A stretch of 64,000 nt of DNA from Klebsiella sp. BIGb0407 (GTDB lineage: Bacteria; Pseudomonadota; Gammaproteobacteria; Enterobacterales; Enterobacteriaceae). Where the stretch lies: positions 186,001-250,000 of the forward strand of contig NZ_JANUEQ010000004.1 in NCBI RefSeq assembly GCF_024807845.1, in the 5' to 3' direction. A program made the position numbers and the translations under genes. Every line of letters starts with the position of its first letter. Within the stretch, counting starts at the first letter, position 1. A model generated the notes under the pieces. The model searched no databases. It was not told the origin of the DNA and saw only the letters and a list, made by a program, of their open reading frames with translations. This document shows positions 1-9,901 of this stretch, piece by piece.

Positions 1-603
1 ATTGGCCAGAATATAATCAGCGTTATAGTAATTCGCCTGATAGGTCAGAATCAGCGTATCTAAGGCGGCAAAGGCAATCCCCCCCTCGAGACGGTGACGA
101 TGTCTGTTCTGCTCGCCTTCTCCGGCTGCGGAGCGGTTAATCTTGCGATAATCGTAACGATACTGGGTATATAAGGTCAGGGGGGAAATGACCTGCCAGC
201 TTAATTTGAGCCCAGGCGTGTAACGCGCACCCGCTTTTTGCGTATCGCCTACATCACCTGTTGTTGCCTCGCCACTCTTACCTCCAGAGTAGAAACGCGC
301 CTCCATATTCGGCGTTAACGTCAACGTATTGTTCAGCGCATAATCATAGCCGACGGTCATAGAGTAAGAGTTAGATACGACGTCATCCAGTGCAACATTT
401 TTACCTTTGTTGTAAAGATGAATAGTAATATCCACCCACGCCTTTTCATCAGTCTGATGGAGTATTCCAAACTCATCGCCATGATATTTATTTTGTGTGC
501 CATAGCTATGCTGATAATGGAAGTACGTTTCTGACGCGACTACACTGCCGCTCAGCAGCAATAAACTAGCGAGCATATTTCCCAGGTATAATTTTTTCAT
601 CAT
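1..603 (-). CDS. KdgM-type outer-membrane channel, partial (C-terminus beyond window)
   Basis: The minus strand is open from an ATG at 603 (a second ATG at 600) to the left edge, giving 201 codons without a stop, so the gene is cut at its 3' end. The product begins with a signal peptide (MMKKLYLGNMLASLLLLSG, cleavage likely near VVA-SE) and continues as alternating aromatic/polar beta-strand sequence. The segment YRYDYRKINRSA is typical of the KdgM/NanC family of small 12-stranded, acidic-oligosaccharide porins. It follows the neighbouring porin-like gene by 23 nt on the same strand, so the two are probably co-transcribed. Family membership is inferred from remembered KdgM sequences; the sugar transported cannot be told. 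The start at 603 versus 600 is not resolved. Confidence 0.75.
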   Translation of the reverse strand, partial: MMKKLYLGNMLASLLLLSGSVVASETYFHYQHSYGTQNKYHGDEFGILHQTDEKAWVDITIHLYNKGKNVALDDVVSNSYSMTVGYDYALNNTLTLTPNMEARFYSGGKSGEATTGDVGDTQKAGARYTPGLKLSWQVISPLTLYTQYRYDYRKINRSAAGEGEQNRHRHRLEGGIAFAALDTLILTYQANYYNADYILAN

Positions 604-626
604 GATAATCACTTAATTATTTAGAA

Positions 627-1451
627 TTAATTGAACTGGTAATTAACACCGATTTTGATTTTCCCTTGGCGGGATTTAGAAGTACTGGAAACAGAGACAT
701 CATCCACTTCCAGATAAGGTCGCCACTGCTGATAACGGTATTGGATTTTAAACTGATGTTCATAGTCAGTCTTCTTACCGTTATAAACAGCATATTGGTT
801 TGACGTGAATACACCCTTACTGTATGACGATGACTCATTTAAGTTATCACCGACATAATAGTTAAACACATACCCTAAGGATATATTAGGAATACCGCTC
901 CATGTCACCCCAGTATCAAAGCGATTACGTGCGGTATCTGATTTAGACCGATACTGATCTCCGGCATAACCAAACTTGTCACTGCTGCTGATGGTTTTAT
1001 AACGATCGCTTCTGGATATTTTTTTAATTTCATAGCGATAGCGACCATAGACTGACCAGTCTTTATTAATGCTATAACTGTATTTAACGCCCGGCTGGTA
1101 GTTAACGGAAGTACTGCCGAAAGAGACTTCAAATGAAGGAGTTAGCGTATTTCCCTTCATTGGCATTTTGAAGTCTTTCTGAATAACCAGTCCTCCTGAC
1201 CCGCCTTGCATATCATCCCACGCCACATCATAATTTTTGCCACCTCCGGAGGAAGTACCAAATTTCACTTCATATTGCCAGAGGGATGGCGTTTTATGGA
1301 TTAACTTAAATGAATCGTTATGCCGTCGGTCCTGGGTTTTAAAATTATGTTCAATCTGTATTGTTGTTTTGCCTTCTGCGGCATACAGACTCTGTGAAAA
1401 ACCGATAACGGACAAACCGATAACTATTTTTTTGATTGTATTACTGCTCAT
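627..1451 (-). CDS. KdgM-type outer-membrane channel
   Basis: This 274-residue protein starts at an ATG preceded by GAGGAAGCC, a good ribosome binding site. It has a signal peptide ending near SLYA-AEGK and then beta-barrel sequence rich in Tyr, Ser and Gly. The motif VYGRYRYEIKKISRS (about residues 134-148) resembles the conserved YRYEYR..NRS segment of KdgM-family oligogalacturonate and sialic-acid porins. The last residues are YQFN rather than the usual terminal Phe, a small oddity for an outer-membrane barrel. It is the first gene of a pair with the truncated porin gene downstream. No sugar-metabolism gene lies beside it, so a substrate cannot be proposed. It could alternatively be a generic outer-membrane beta-barrel protein outside KdgM. 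Confidence 0.7.
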   Translation of the reverse strand: MSSNTIKKIVIGLSVIGFSQSLYAAEGKTTIQIEHNFKTQDRRHNDSFKLIHKTPSLWQYEVKFGTSSGGGKNYDVAWDDMQGGSGGLVIQKDFKMPMKGNTLTPSFEVSFGSTSVNYQPGVKYSYSINKDWSVYGRYRYEIKKISRSDRYKTISSSDKFGYAGDQYRSKSDTARNRFDTGVTWSGIPNISLGYVFNYYVGDNLNESSSYSKGVFTSNQYAVYNGKKTDYEHQFKIQYRYQQWRPYLEVDDVSVSSTSKSRQGKIKIGVNYQFN

Positions 1452-2224
1452 GGCTTCCTCATCATAAAATAATTAAATATCAAAAACAGTGAAAATTAAA
1501 AATTTAACTTAAGTTATACGCAGACACAGAATATCACTCTAAAAATAGAGATGAAAAAGAGGGTAAAAAGATAATCAGTTGTTAATGGTCAATGTTAAAT
1601 CTCAAAAAACCTTAACATCACCAACGTATAAATATAGTCAAAACCACTACCCCATAAGGAAAATTTATGAACGGAAAGCAGTTTATGTTTTTTTGAAACA
1701 TTGTTTTGAGATCACCATCAAGAAAAACAGATCAAATGTAAAAAACAGAAAATAACATCAAAGAATATCCGAAAGACGAAAGCCCACATTATTGCCAGGA
1801 TATTTTCCAATTTCAGTTAATATTTACCTCTATCGTATAAGATAACAATAGCGATATTGAAGGTGGATATTGACCATGATTTTATGGCAGATGCGGAGAT
1901 GTACCAGCGCACTAAGAAAGAATTTTCAGTAAGACTGAAGGTCATGAGGGGCTTAATATCCTGGAGAGGCTGGCGTGAAAACCCTGAGCCGAAATATTCG
2001 TCTATTGATTATTTTACCCGGAGATAACAAAAGCGCGACTATGAGAATGGAGTTCTGACGCCAGCATCAAGCCAATCCACTGATGAAACATCGCACCCTG
2101 AATGGCAAATTTTAAGGAAAAAAAACCTGCTCAGGACCTGAAATATCAGTTCCGTGAACAGGCTTCATGCGTCAAAAAAACACAAATGACAAGTTGCTCC
2201 GCTTTAACAGAGCAACGCTATGCT
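1452..2224. other. Intergenic region with a possible decayed coding fragment
   Basis: This 773-bp gap holds the promoter region of the porin pair on its left side (AT-rich, about 1452-1850) and no complete gene. On the plus strand, 1884-2027 can be read as a 47-codon frame (begins MADAEMYQRTKKEF, ends SSIDYFTRR). Past the stop the same frame stays open to about 2140 (QKRDYENGVLTPASSQ). This could be the tail of a dead gene. I considered an IS3-type transposase C-terminus but cannot match it to one. Confidence 0.3.
2193..2216 (-). terminator. Possible terminator after tehB
   Basis: A 7-bp stem (GTTGCTC / GAGCAAC) with a 10-nt loop lies 8 nt beyond the tehB stop codon. Reading on the minus strand it is followed, after about 13 nt, by a run of seven T. 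The distance to the T run makes this only a moderate intrinsic terminator. Confidence 0.4.
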
Positions 2225-3091
2225 TTAACTGATTTTTCTGGCAAGCATGGTAGCAAATCGTAGTTTAATCGGATTGCCCTGCTCATCCGTTTTATGGAGT
2301 GCGCCAACATCTTCGTTATATTCAATAAATTCCCAGCCTTCATAATACTTCTGAAGCTCACCGGGTTTAAACGTAAATGAAAAGAAGGGTAAGGTGCAGG
2401 GATAATCTTCGGTATCCATAGCGGCGATAATTAAGTTATAGCCGTTGACCACAGTATGCTGCTGCATACGGGTGATGAGAGACGGAATCTGTTCTCTATT
2501 CAAGAACATAAAGACAACGGTCGAGAGAATAAAATCATAATTTTCTTTAATCTCAACACCATTAAGATCTTTCACCTCAGCATGGATATTAGCCAGATTC
2601 TCTAAGGCTGATAAATGTTTTACCTTCTCGATAGAGTTTTCATTAACATCCCAGGCCGTCACGTCAAAATTTTTCAAGGCCAGGTATAAAGAGTTACGTC
2701 CGCCGCCACAGCCTAAATCTAACGTTTTTCCCGGTGGGATGATTTTTGCCGCATCGATAACATCTGGATGCGTGGCGGTTAACTGATATTTTTTAGCAAA
2801 GTAGTCTTCTTTAGTGCAGTAGAAAGCCAGCTGGCATTGCAGATCGTCAGAGAATGAAACAATGCGATGCCATTGCTGCGGCTCGACAAAAGGCGTCTCG
2901 CTTTCCGGGGTGAAAATCAATGATTGCGTTATTTCACCCGCTTCAGTCATCAGGCCGAAAGTAAGAGAGCCTTGAAGAATCGTCAGTTTTCCCCAGGTTC
3001 CCTCTTTAGTATTGTGTTTCTGGGTGAAACTTTCTGGCAGGGTCTGGCTGTTCCACTGAGGCATGGTTTTATAAAGCATCAAATCATTCAT
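2225..3091 (-). CDS. tehB: Tellurite-resistance SAM-dependent methyltransferase TehB, long form
   Basis: The 288-residue product has an N-terminal cupin-like DUF1971 region (about 1-95) and a Rossmann methyltransferase domain with the SAM-binding motif [11 protein letters not shown] (about 124-134). E. coli TehB is about 197 residues and lacks the N-terminal part; this long form matches the Haemophilus-type enzyme. TehB methylates toxic oxyanions of tellurium and possibly selenium. I chose the ATG at 3091, which has AGGA 8 nt upstream, over the TTG three bases earlier. The gene begins 16-19 nt after the norW stop with no terminator between. It is therefore probably the third gene of the NorR-controlled norVW operon, an unusual partner. 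Confidence 0.85.
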   Translation of the reverse strand: MNDLMLYKTMPQWNSQTLPESFTQKHNTKEGTWGKLTILQGSLTFGLMTEAGEITQSLIFTPESETPFVEPQQWHRIVSFSDDLQCQLAFYCTKEDYFAKKYQLTATHPDVIDAAKIIPPGKTLDLGCGGGRNSLYLALKNFDVTAWDVNENSIEKVKHLSALENLANIHAEVKDLNGVEIKENYDFILSTVVFMFLNREQIPSLITRMQQHTVVNGYNLIIAAMDTEDYPCTLPFFSFTFKPGELQKYYEGWEFIEYNEDVGALHKTDEQGNPIKLRFATMLARKIS

Positions 3092-3110
3092 CAAATTATT
3101 CCTATTTTTT

Positions 3111-4244
3111 TCAATTAGTTAATTCACGTAACATCATAAATGCTTTTGGCGTGTGCTGTTCGCTTACAATAAAAGCGCGCAACTGTTTCATCGCGTCAAA
3201 ACCCCGGGCGGCGATACCTTCAGTACTTAAGCTTAGCTCCCAGTTCAAGTCATCGCGCTGAGTATCGCCCGCTAAAAAGAGCGGCAGATCGGGGGTTTTA
3301 ACTTTTAACAGCATCGGCGGAAAAGTCACAGATTCTGCCGCGCCAAGCAGATTTTTAGCCAGCGTCATCGAGCTCATTTGAATCGGCTGCAGGAATGGCA
3401 TGACCTTACCTTCGATTTCCGCACAATCGCCCAGGGCATAAATATCCCGATCCGAGGTTTGTAGCTGTCGATTAACGCAAATTCCACGTCCCGTTTTTAG
3501 CATCGCCGTCGTCGCAAGTTGGGTATTGGGCTGTATACCAATAGCCGCAATCACTGCATCAACCTTAATGATATGGCCATCAAGCAAATTTACCGACAAT
3601 TCAGCGTCCGTTTTTTCTATGCTGACCAACTCATTATTGAGCAAAGTGCGAATGCCCATATGACTCAGTTTATGCTGTAAACGACAGCTAAGTTCAGCGG
3701 GCATCAGTGAAGCGAGCAAACTATGGGCTCTATCGATAACGGTCACCTGCTTACCCGCACGATGTAGATCCATCGCCAGTTCGGTGCCGATAAGTCCGCC
3801 CCCTAGTACCAAAATGCGCTTTGCCGTTTGTAACAGGCTCTGATGCTTACGGTACTCCTGCTGACTATTAAAGGTCACCATATATTCGTGACCGGGAACC
3901 TTCGGCACTATCGCCTGTGCCCCGGTAGCCAGCACCAGTTTCTGATAGCTGAATTGCTGCTCGCCACAAATAATATATTTCTTTTCACTGTTAATTGCCG
4001 TGACGCGGGTATTTATCTGTAACTTAAGATTATTTTCTTGAGCAAATTGCTCAGCAGACATCTGAGTCAAATCATCTGCTGATTGTTTAAGGCTAAACAC
4101 ATGACTGAGATCGGGCTTGTTGTACTGAGTGCAGCTATCCGCGGCAACCAGCATAATCGGGATCTGTTTATCCTGGCGACGAATATTGGTCACTAACTGA
4201 CGAGCAGCGAATCCAGAGCCAATAATGATAATCTGTTCTGACAT
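3111..4244 (-). CDS. norW: NADH:flavorubredoxin reductase NorW
   Basis: This 377-residue FAD enzyme passes electrons from NADH to the rubredoxin domain of NorV during anaerobic NO reduction. The N-terminus carries the FAD-binding motif [15 protein letters not shown] second dinucleotide fold, [17 protein letters not shown] (about residues 144-160), binds NADH, and the late segment [10 protein letters not shown] is the usual FAD-contact motif of this reductase family. Length equals E. coli NorW. The ATG at 4244 has GGAG 6 nt upstream and lies 11 nt behind the norV stop, so translation is probably coupled. It is in the operon norV-norW-tehB. Confidence 0.95.
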   Translation of the reverse strand: MSEQIIIIGSGFAARQLVTNIRRQDKQIPIMLVAADSCTQYNKPDLSHVFSLKQSADDLTQMSAEQFAQENNLKLQINTRVTAINSEKKYIICGEQQFSYQKLVLATGAQAIVPKVPGHEYMVTFNSQQEYRKHQSLLQTAKRILVLGGGLIGTELAMDLHRAGKQVTVIDRAHSLLASLMPAELSCRLQHKLSHMGIRTLLNNELVSIEKTDAELSVNLLDGHIIKVDAVIAAIGIQPNTQLATTAMLKTGRGICVNRQLQTSDRDIYALGDCAEIEGKVMPFLQPIQMSSMTLAKNLLGAAESVTFPPMLLKVKTPDLPLFLAGDTQRDDLNWELSLSTEGIAARGFDAMKQLRAFIVSEQHTPKAFMMLRELTN

Positions 4245-4255
4245 ATTTACTCCGA

Positions 4256-5674
4256 TTACAGTGGATCAAAAACAGATTTACCCAGAGCACAGCCAGGGCA
4301 TAAGAACGACTCAGGAACATCAGACCAGGTTGTTCCTGGCTCAACACCCTGCATCGGCTCGCCAATAGCGGGGTCATAAATCCACTGGCAGACCGTACAT
4401 ATCATTGACTGCCCGGCGTTAACGGCGTCTTGAGCCACTGGCTCTGACACTTCAGCGATAGCCACTTCTTCAAGGGGATGCAACGCCCACTCACGGGCGA
4501 TCTTGCGACCATGCTCACGGCACTCTTCAAGCGCTTTGCCATCCGGACGCCATTTCATTTTCAGCGCCAGAGATATATCAAAACCGGCATCCATCAGTCG
4601 GGTCTGAATGCGATCAACCGCCCCACCCGTCCAGCCAAAGCTACCAAATGCCGCTGCTTTTTTATTCCGGAAGCGTAAACCAGCCAGCTCCTCAAGCATG
4701 CCTGCCACTTTAGGCATCATGACATTATTCATGGTTGAAGAACCCACGAGGACTCCTTTAGAGCGGAATACTTGGGTCAGAATTTCATTCTTATCATGGC
4801 GCGCTACATTATAGATTTTTACCGCGACAGAAGGGTCAGTCTCATGAATACCTTGTGCAATCGCATCCGCCATCATTCGGGTATTGGCTGACATGGTATC
4901 GTAGAAAATAGTGATACGGTCTTCCTGGTAATCATTCGCCCATTCAAGATATTTGTGAACAATCTGCGTTGGGTTATCACGCCATACCACGCCGTGGGAG
5001 GTGGCAATCATATCAACGGGCAAATTAAAGCCGAGTATTTCATTTATTTTCGGTGCAACCAAACGACTGAATGGCGTCAGGATATTGGCGTAGTAGCGGG
5101 TGCATTGCTCATAAAGCTCAATTTGATCCACTTCATCATTAAATAAATGTTCGTCACAATAGTGCTGACCGAAGGCATCATTACTGAATAATATTGCATC
5201 GCCCGTCATGTAGGTCATCATACTGTCAGGCCAGTGCAGCATAGGTGTTTCAACAAAAATAAGTTTCTTTCCATTACCGATATCTAAACTATCACCGGTT
5301 TTCACCGTATGGAAATTCCACTCCGGATGGTGATGATGACCGTTAATCGAATCGATAGCATTGGTGGTGCAATAAATAGGGGTATTAGGAATAAGCGCCA
5401 TTAGCTCGGTTAATGCGCCCGCATGATCTTCCTCGGCATGGTTAATCACAATGAAGTCGAGGGCATTCAGGTCTATTTCTTGCTGTAGGTTACGTACAAA
5501 CTCGAGACTGAATTTTTGATCAACAGTATCGATCAGAACATTTTTTCCCTCTTTGATTAAATAGCTGTTATAGCTGCTGCCTTTCAGGGTTTTGTATTCA
5601 GTACCATGAAAATCACGTACTTCCCAGTCACGCTGTCCGACCCATTGAACGTTGTTTTTTACTTTAATCGCCAT
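4256..5674 (-). CDS. norV: Anaerobic nitric oxide reductase flavorubredoxin NorV
   Basis: This 472-residue enzyme reduces NO to N2O in the cytoplasm under anoxia. It is built of a metallo-beta-lactamase-like diiron domain, a flavodoxin domain binding FMN (about 250-400) and a C-terminal rubredoxin. The diiron ligands are visible: H79, E81, D83 and H84 in the motif HAEEDH, then H147, D166 and H227. The rubredoxin iron is held by C426, C429, C459 and C462 (CTVC and CPGC). E. coli NorV has 479 residues. The ATG at 5674 lies about 40 nt downstream of a sigma-54 promoter, consistent with NorR control. All key residues are present, so it should be active. Confidence 0.97.
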   Translation of the reverse strand: MAIKVKNNVQWVGQRDWEVRDFHGTEYKTLKGSSYNSYLIKEGKNVLIDTVDQKFSLEFVRNLQQEIDLNALDFIVINHAEEDHAGALTELMALIPNTPIYCTTNAIDSINGHHHHPEWNFHTVKTGDSLDIGNGKKLIFVETPMLHWPDSMMTYMTGDAILFSNDAFGQHYCDEHLFNDEVDQIELYEQCTRYYANILTPFSRLVAPKINEILGFNLPVDMIATSHGVVWRDNPTQIVHKYLEWANDYQEDRITIFYDTMSANTRMMADAIAQGIHETDPSVAVKIYNVARHDKNEILTQVFRSKGVLVGSSTMNNVMMPKVAGMLEELAGLRFRNKKAAAFGSFGWTGGAVDRIQTRLMDAGFDISLALKMKWRPDGKALEECREHGRKIAREWALHPLEEVAIAEVSEPVAQDAVNAGQSMICTVCQWIYDPAIGEPMQGVEPGTTWSDVPESFLCPGCALGKSVFDPL

Positions 5675-5715
5675 GTCAGTTTACCCAATAAAGTTATTTG
5701 TCTTCACTTACTAGA

Positions 5716-5730
5716 GCAAACCGCGTGCCA
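5716..5730 (-). promoter_or_regulatory. Sigma-54 (-24/-12) promoter of norVW-tehB
   Basis: Read on the minus strand this is TGGCACG-N4-TTGC (spacer CGGT), an exact match to the RpoN consensus with correct GG/GC spacing. It faces norV, 42 nt upstream of its start codon. RpoN promoters need an enhancer-binding activator, here NorR, whose sites lie 43-112 bp further upstream. The stretch 5731-5766 between them is very AT-rich, as expected for an IHF-bent region. Confidence 0.93.
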
Positions 5731-5772
5731 GTTTTTATCTATATGATTTTAAACAAAATTAAAATATGACAA

Positions 5773-5828
5773 GTCATTTTGACACAGATAAAGTATAGTC
5801 ATAAAGACAATAACTGTGTCGGAATGAC
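5773..5828. promoter_or_regulatory. Three NorR-type enhancer sites (GT-N7-AC)
   Basis: Three 11-bp elements with the NorR core GT-N7-AC lie in a row: GTCATTTTGAC at 5773-5783, GTCATAAAGAC at 5798-5808 and GTCGGAATGAC at 5818-5828. All share GTC at the left and GAC at the right. Centre spacings are 25 and 20 bp. E. coli also has three NorR sites between norR and norV. The third site ends 4 bp before the chosen norR start, so NorR bound there could also repress its own gene. Confidence 0.88.
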
Positions 5829-5832
5829 AAAT

Positions 5833-7368
5833 ATGCGTTTATCCATTCAATCTCTGGCAAAAATTGCCATCGAGTTACAGCATGGTTTATCTGGAAAAGA
5901 TCGTTTTCAGACATTGATCAGTAGCGTCCGGGAAATCCTGGACTGTGACGCTTCAGCCCTGCTTCGCTATGAAAATCAGCTCTTCAGGCCTCTGGCAATT
6001 GATGGTTTATCCGCCGATGTTTTAGGTCGCCGTTTCTCACTCAATGCTCATCCCCGACTAGAGGCTATCGCTCGCGCCGGGGATGTAGTACGTTTTCCTG
6101 CTGACAGTCAGTTACCCGATCCTTATGATGGCTTAATTCCGGGACACGATGAACTAAAGGTCCATGCCTGTATCGGCCTGCCGCTCTTTACCGATCAGCA
6201 ACTTATTGGAGCTTTAACCTTTGATAGTCTGAATCCTGAGCAATTTGATGATTTTAGTGATGAGGAGTTACGTTTAATCGGTGCCCTGGCATCATCAGCA
6301 CTCAACAATGCCTTGCTCCTTGATGCACTAGAAAAGCAGGCATTACCCGGCTCTAATCGTCCTTTGGGGAATAAACAACATATCACCAGCACTGATGAAG
6401 AAATGATTGGCCTTTCTGCCCCCATGCAACAGTTAAAACATGAAATCACGGTGGTAGCAGGTTCGGAACTTAATGTACTGATAACCGGCGAAACGGGCGT
6501 AGGTAAAGAACTGGTCGCTAACGCAGTACATCATTTATCGGCACGAGCATCTCAGCCACTCATCTATTTAAACTGTGCAGCACTGCCAGAAAATGTTGCT
6601 GAAAGTGAGCTTTTTGGTCACGTGAAAGGGGCATTTACCGGGGCGATACATCATCGTATGGGCAAGTTTGAAATGGCCGATAACGGCACGCTGTTCCTTG
6701 ATGAGATAGGCGAGTTATCGCTAGTGCTCCAGGCGAAATTGCTGCGCGTTATTCAGTATGGCGATCTCCAGCGTGTCGGGGATGATAATACCCGACGCGT
6801 CAATGTCCGTATTCTGGCAGCAACCAACTGTGACTTAAAAAAAGCCGTGCTGGACGGGACTTTCCGTATGGACTTGTTCCATCGTTTAAGCGTTTTCCCA
6901 CTCTCGGTTCCCTCACTGAGAGAGCGTCGCGACGATATCGTGCTATTAGCCGGGTTCTTTGTGGAACAGATTCGAAATAAGCTGGGTTTACTACAATTGA
7001 GTATTCCGGCTGATACCTTAGAGATGCTACAAAACTATGCCTGGCCGGGTAATGTGCGCGAGATGAAACATGCTATTGAGCGCGCTGCGGTACTTGCCAG
7101 GGCATCACAGAACTCTGCCGAAGTGAAGTTGTCCCGTGAACTGTTTAATCTGGCAATCGCTGATTTATCAAATACTAACCTGCCAAGTGTTACACCTGAT
7201 GATGACTGGTCTCAGCAAAGTCTTCAGCAGGCTACCACAGTATTCCAGCGCGAGTTAATCAGTAAAACATTACAGCAAAATAAGATGAATTGGTCTGCCT
7301 GTGCGCGGGCGTTAGATCTAGATGCTGGTAACCTTCACCGACTGGCAAAACGTTTAGGGATAAAGTAG
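5833..7368 (+). CDS. norR: Nitric oxide-responsive sigma-54 activator NorR
   Basis: This 511-residue enhancer-binding protein senses NO through a non-haem iron in an N-terminal GAF domain (about 1-180). It then activates RpoN through a AAA+ domain with Walker A (GETGVGKE) and the sigma-54 contact motif GAFTGA (residues 266-271). A Fis-type helix-turn-helix ends the protein ([23 protein letters not shown]). The ATG at 5833 gives an N-terminus ([15 protein letters not shown]) that aligns without gaps to E. coli NorR. It also has GGA 9 nt upstream. ATG 5824 has no room for a ribosome site, and the TTG at 5779 would lie inside an operator. It is divergent from norV, its main target. Confidence 0.95.
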   Translation: MRLSIQSLAKIAIELQHGLSGKDRFQTLISSVREILDCDASALLRYENQLFRPLAIDGLSADVLGRRFSLNAHPRLEAIARAGDVVRFPADSQLPDPYDGLIPGHDELKVHACIGLPLFTDQQLIGALTFDSLNPEQFDDFSDEELRLIGALASSALNNALLLDALEKQALPGSNRPLGNKQHITSTDEEMIGLSAPMQQLKHEITVVAGSELNVLITGETGVGKELVANAVHHLSARASQPLIYLNCAALPENVAESELFGHVKGAFTGAIHHRMGKFEMADNGTLFLDEIGELSLVLQAKLLRVIQYGDLQRVGDDNTRRVNVRILAATNCDLKKAVLDGTFRMDLFHRLSVFPLSVPSLRERRDDIVLLAGFFVEQIRNKLGLLQLSIPADTLEMLQNYAWPGNVREMKHAIERAAVLARASQNSAEVKLSRELFNLAIADLSNTNLPSVTPDDDWSQQSLQQATTVFQRELISKTLQQNKMNWSACARALDLDAGNLHRLAKRLGIK

Positions 7369-7386
7369 ATATCTCTTATCAGAATA

Positions 7387-7420
7387 ATGCCGCATGACGG
7401 GGGCAGTTATCATGCGGCAT
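7387..7420. terminator. Hairpin between convergent norR and namZ-like gene
   Basis: A perfect 11-bp stem (ATGCCGCATGA / TCATGCGGCAT) with a 12-nt loop sits in the 63-bp space between two convergent genes. There is no long T run, but position and stability suggest a shared bidirectional terminator. Confidence 0.55.
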
Positions 7421-7431
7421 AAACTTGCTGT

Positions 7432-8751
7432 TTATGGGTAAAGAAGATAATTCTCACGCATCTTACGGTAAGCTTCTGAGTTCTTCTCCCAGCTCGCCTC
7501 AACCAGTTTGATGGCTTGTTCTTTAGGCATCTTTTGCTTCGTTGCTTCAAGCAACAGAGTTTCCAGAGAGCGGTCACCCGTTACTTTGGCAAGCCAGGTA
7601 GGACGTATTAAGAATGCCTCATCCTGATGTTTCAGATACTGAGCCTCTTTGTCATCTGCCAGCACAGGGGCATAACCGGCATTGACCATCTGATACCACC
7701 AGTCGACAAATAACGCGATACTCGGCTTAAGCCCCGGAATAGACTCACTGGTAAGACGTTCCCCGCAGACTTCTTTACCCGCCTGAGGCCAGCCCGCTTT
7801 AGCCTGATTAGGGTCGACGTTATAACAAGTATCCACATAGAAGCGCTTATCCGGGAAACCTAGCTGTTCAAAAGGATGATCCGATCCACGTCCGCTATTG
7901 ACGCTCGTCGCCTCAAATACGCCAAGAGAGGGATAAAGCGCAATCGCTAAATCACTGCGTAAATTAGGTGACGGGTATACCGGTAATGAATATGGCGTCT
8001 GGTGAGTGTAATTACCCATCTTCACGACGTGTAAATTTGACTCAGGCATTTGCCAGCTTTTATTACCGTGACCACTCCAGCTCTTATCATCAAAATGGGT
8101 CAGCCAGCCTTCTCCGACGATCATTTTAGCAAACTCACCGGAAGTCAGGCCGTGTACCATAGGAACCGGATGAATACCAATCCCCGAGATATACTTCTCA
8201 TCCAGCAAAGGTCCGTAGACAGCGCCACCCAGGGGGTTAGGCCGGTCTAATACCATCAGCTCTTTCTTTTCCTGCTGCAGACTTTCCATCACATGATGCA
8301 TAGAGACGGTATAGGTAAAATAACGCACCCCCACATCCTGCAGGTCATAGATAACCACATCAACATTTTCTAACTGCTCTGCGGTCGGATGAGCGCGGCT
8401 ACGGTTATCTTTATCGCGCCCATATAACGAAACAATCGGCAGACCGGTTTGCTTATCCAGATGGTCATCATCACCGAAACCTGCATCTTCTTTTCCACGC
8501 AGCCCATGCTCTACGGAAAATAGTGTTGTTACGGTAAAACCATATTGTTTTTCCAGCGCACGCAGTTTTTCAATTGCATGCTTGCCCTGCGAGTCAATAG
8601 AGCTTTGATTAACCATCAGCCCTACCCGCTTACCTTTTAACAGCGGGCCATAAACCTCAGGCTGGTCGAGGCCCAGGACAATTTTCTCTTCAGCATAGCT
8701 ATTACCAGCTGACAGAGTTAGAGCGAAAAAAAGTATCTTAAGAAAACGCAT
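7432..8751 (-). CDS. GH171 (DUF1343) exo-beta-N-acetylmuramidase, NamZ-like, exported
   Basis: The 439-residue protein has a signal peptide (MRFLKILFFALTLSAGNSYA) and then a full DUF1343 domain. The hallmarks include VGLMVNQSSID, LFSVEHGLRG, DLQDVGVRYFTY, VLDRPNPLGG and YPSPNLRSDLAIALYPSLGVFEATSVNSGRG (7432-8751 interior). DUF1343 is the family of Bacillus subtilis NamZ, glycoside hydrolase family 171, which removes terminal MurNAc from peptidoglycan fragments. The last gene of a tight three-gene operon with a NagZ-like GH3 enzyme and an outer-membrane barrel (gaps 24-25 nt), it should act in the periplasm or outside. The NagZ-NamZ pairing is the same as in Bacillus, which supports MurNAc-GlcNAc chain degradation. 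Substrate is inferred, not shown. Confidence 0.85.
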   Translation of the reverse strand: MRFLKILFFALTLSAGNSYAEEKIVLGLDQPEVYGPLLKGKRVGLMVNQSSIDSQGKHAIEKLRALEKQYGFTVTTLFSVEHGLRGKEDAGFGDDDHLDKQTGLPIVSLYGRDKDNRSRAHPTAEQLENVDVVIYDLQDVGVRYFTYTVSMHHVMESLQQEKKELMVLDRPNPLGGAVYGPLLDEKYISGIGIHPVPMVHGLTSGEFAKMIVGEGWLTHFDDKSWSGHGNKSWQMPESNLHVVKMGNYTHQTPYSLPVYPSPNLRSDLAIALYPSLGVFEATSVNSGRGSDHPFEQLGFPDKRFYVDTCYNVDPNQAKAGWPQAGKEVCGERLTSESIPGLKPSIALFVDWWYQMVNAGYAPVLADDKEAQYLKHQDEAFLIRPTWLAKVTGDRSLETLLLEATKQKMPKEQAIKLVEASWEKNSEAYRKMRENYLLYP

Positions 8752-8776
8752 CTTAATGTATCTCTCTGTTTAAATA

Positions 8777-9877
8777 TTAGAAATTATGGCGTAATTCTAA
8801 TGCCCAGAACCAGAAGTGATTCTGTGTTCTATTATTCGCACTATCCCAAGTTTGTTCAGGACGATAGTATACATCAGCAAATAACGATGTTTGTTTCGTA
8901 AATGGATAAATCGCTTGTATACCGTAACGACTACGGTCTTTTTCTTTATGTAAAAACTCTCTATTTGTCGAGTCACGGAAACTTTGCTGACCACGAACTA
9001 AAGAGTAACGCGTATAAGGCATCAGGTTAATGCCATTATCAAATTTATACCGATAGATAGCCCAGAGGAAATGCTCTTTATTATATAAAGTATTTACCAG
9101 TTGCTCATCAATATAAAGATAGTTCAGCCAAAGTGAATTATGTTTATTAAACGTAAAGTTAGCGCCGGCAAAATGCTCATTAATCTGGCTCCAGTCACGT
9201 TTATAAACGCCGTAATCTCCTTTCGCTCTGGCATAATCCAGTTTTCTGTCGATAAGCCTGAAGGACAAACTGGCATTTAAACTCACGTTAGGGTTCAGCG
9301 TATAGTTGATTTGTGGGCGGAGCCAAATTTCATGACGTTCTTCCCCTTTTCTGACATCTCCCATATAAGAAGGTGCGGCCAGAGCAGGATTACTGATTGA
9401 AGGATAATGCCAGTTATCATTACGATACCCAAGACGGAACTTAGCATTACCTTTACGATCCGCAAGTGTGAAAGGGAAAGTGCGGGTCGCGCCAACCTGC
9501 CAGCGTGTTCTGTCATACTCTGAATTATGATCCAGATAGGTTTTCAGGATCTGAACATCGTACATCCACAGGGAATTGTTCTGGTAGATGAAGGCACCAA
9601 AATAGGGAGACGTTGCCATGCTGCCGTCAAGAAATTTCCAGTTAGCATCACTGTCAATTTCCTGCTCTGTTCCAATATAAGTCTCAAAATTCCATTTTTG
9701 ATCTTTAATTGTTTTTTGCGCTGCATCACGCTCATTTTCGAGTTTTTTTAGTTTTTCATTTAACTTAAAAATCTCCTGATCATAATCTGTTTCAAAAGCA
9801 TCAGCACTTACAACATGCGTGGTCAGAGATAAGATTATTGCGATATTAATCTTTATAATACTTTTTATTATTTTCAC
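8777..9877 (-). CDS. Outer-membrane beta-barrel channel with N-terminal coiled coil
   Basis: The 366-residue product starts at a GTG (9877) with AAGGA 9 nt upstream. It has a signal peptide (to about residue 25) and a charged heptad segment (about 30-60, EIFKLNEKLKKLENERDAAQ) that should form a periplasmic coiled coil, as in ScrY-type porins. The rest is beta-barrel sequence ending in LELRHNF, with the C-terminal Phe required for BAM assembly. The barrel resembles OmpG-like monomeric porins in repeat pattern, but I cannot name the family with certainty. It is sandwiched between the two muropeptide glycosidase genes with short gaps, so it probably admits their glycan substrate or product across the outer membrane. 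Confidence 0.75.
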   Translation of the reverse strand: MKIIKSIIKINIAIILSLTTHVVSADAFETDYDQEIFKLNEKLKKLENERDAAQKTIKDQKWNFETYIGTEQEIDSDANWKFLDGSMATSPYFGAFIYQNNSLWMYDVQILKTYLDHNSEYDRTRWQVGATRTFPFTLADRKGNAKFRLGYRNDNWHYPSISNPALAAPSYMGDVRKGEERHEIWLRPQINYTLNPNVSLNASLSFRLIDRKLDYARAKGDYGVYKRDWSQINEHFAGANFTFNKHNSLWLNYLYIDEQLVNTLYNKEHFLWAIYRYKFDNGINLMPYTRYSLVRGQQSFRDSTNREFLHKEKDRSRYGIQAIYPFTKQTSLFADVYYRPEQTWDSANNRTQNHFWFWALELRHNF

Positions 9878-9901
9878 CGAACAATTCCTTGCTATTATAA
9901 T

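Noticed and set aside
1884-2140. Reading the fragment as an IS3-family transposase C-terminus
   Set aside because: The DDE-end motifs I would expect were not found and no inverted repeats flank it.
5779-5832. Extended N-terminus of NorR starting at TTG 5779
   Set aside because: The extension would begin inside a NorR operator, and the start at 5833 aligns exactly with E. coli NorR and has a ribosome site.
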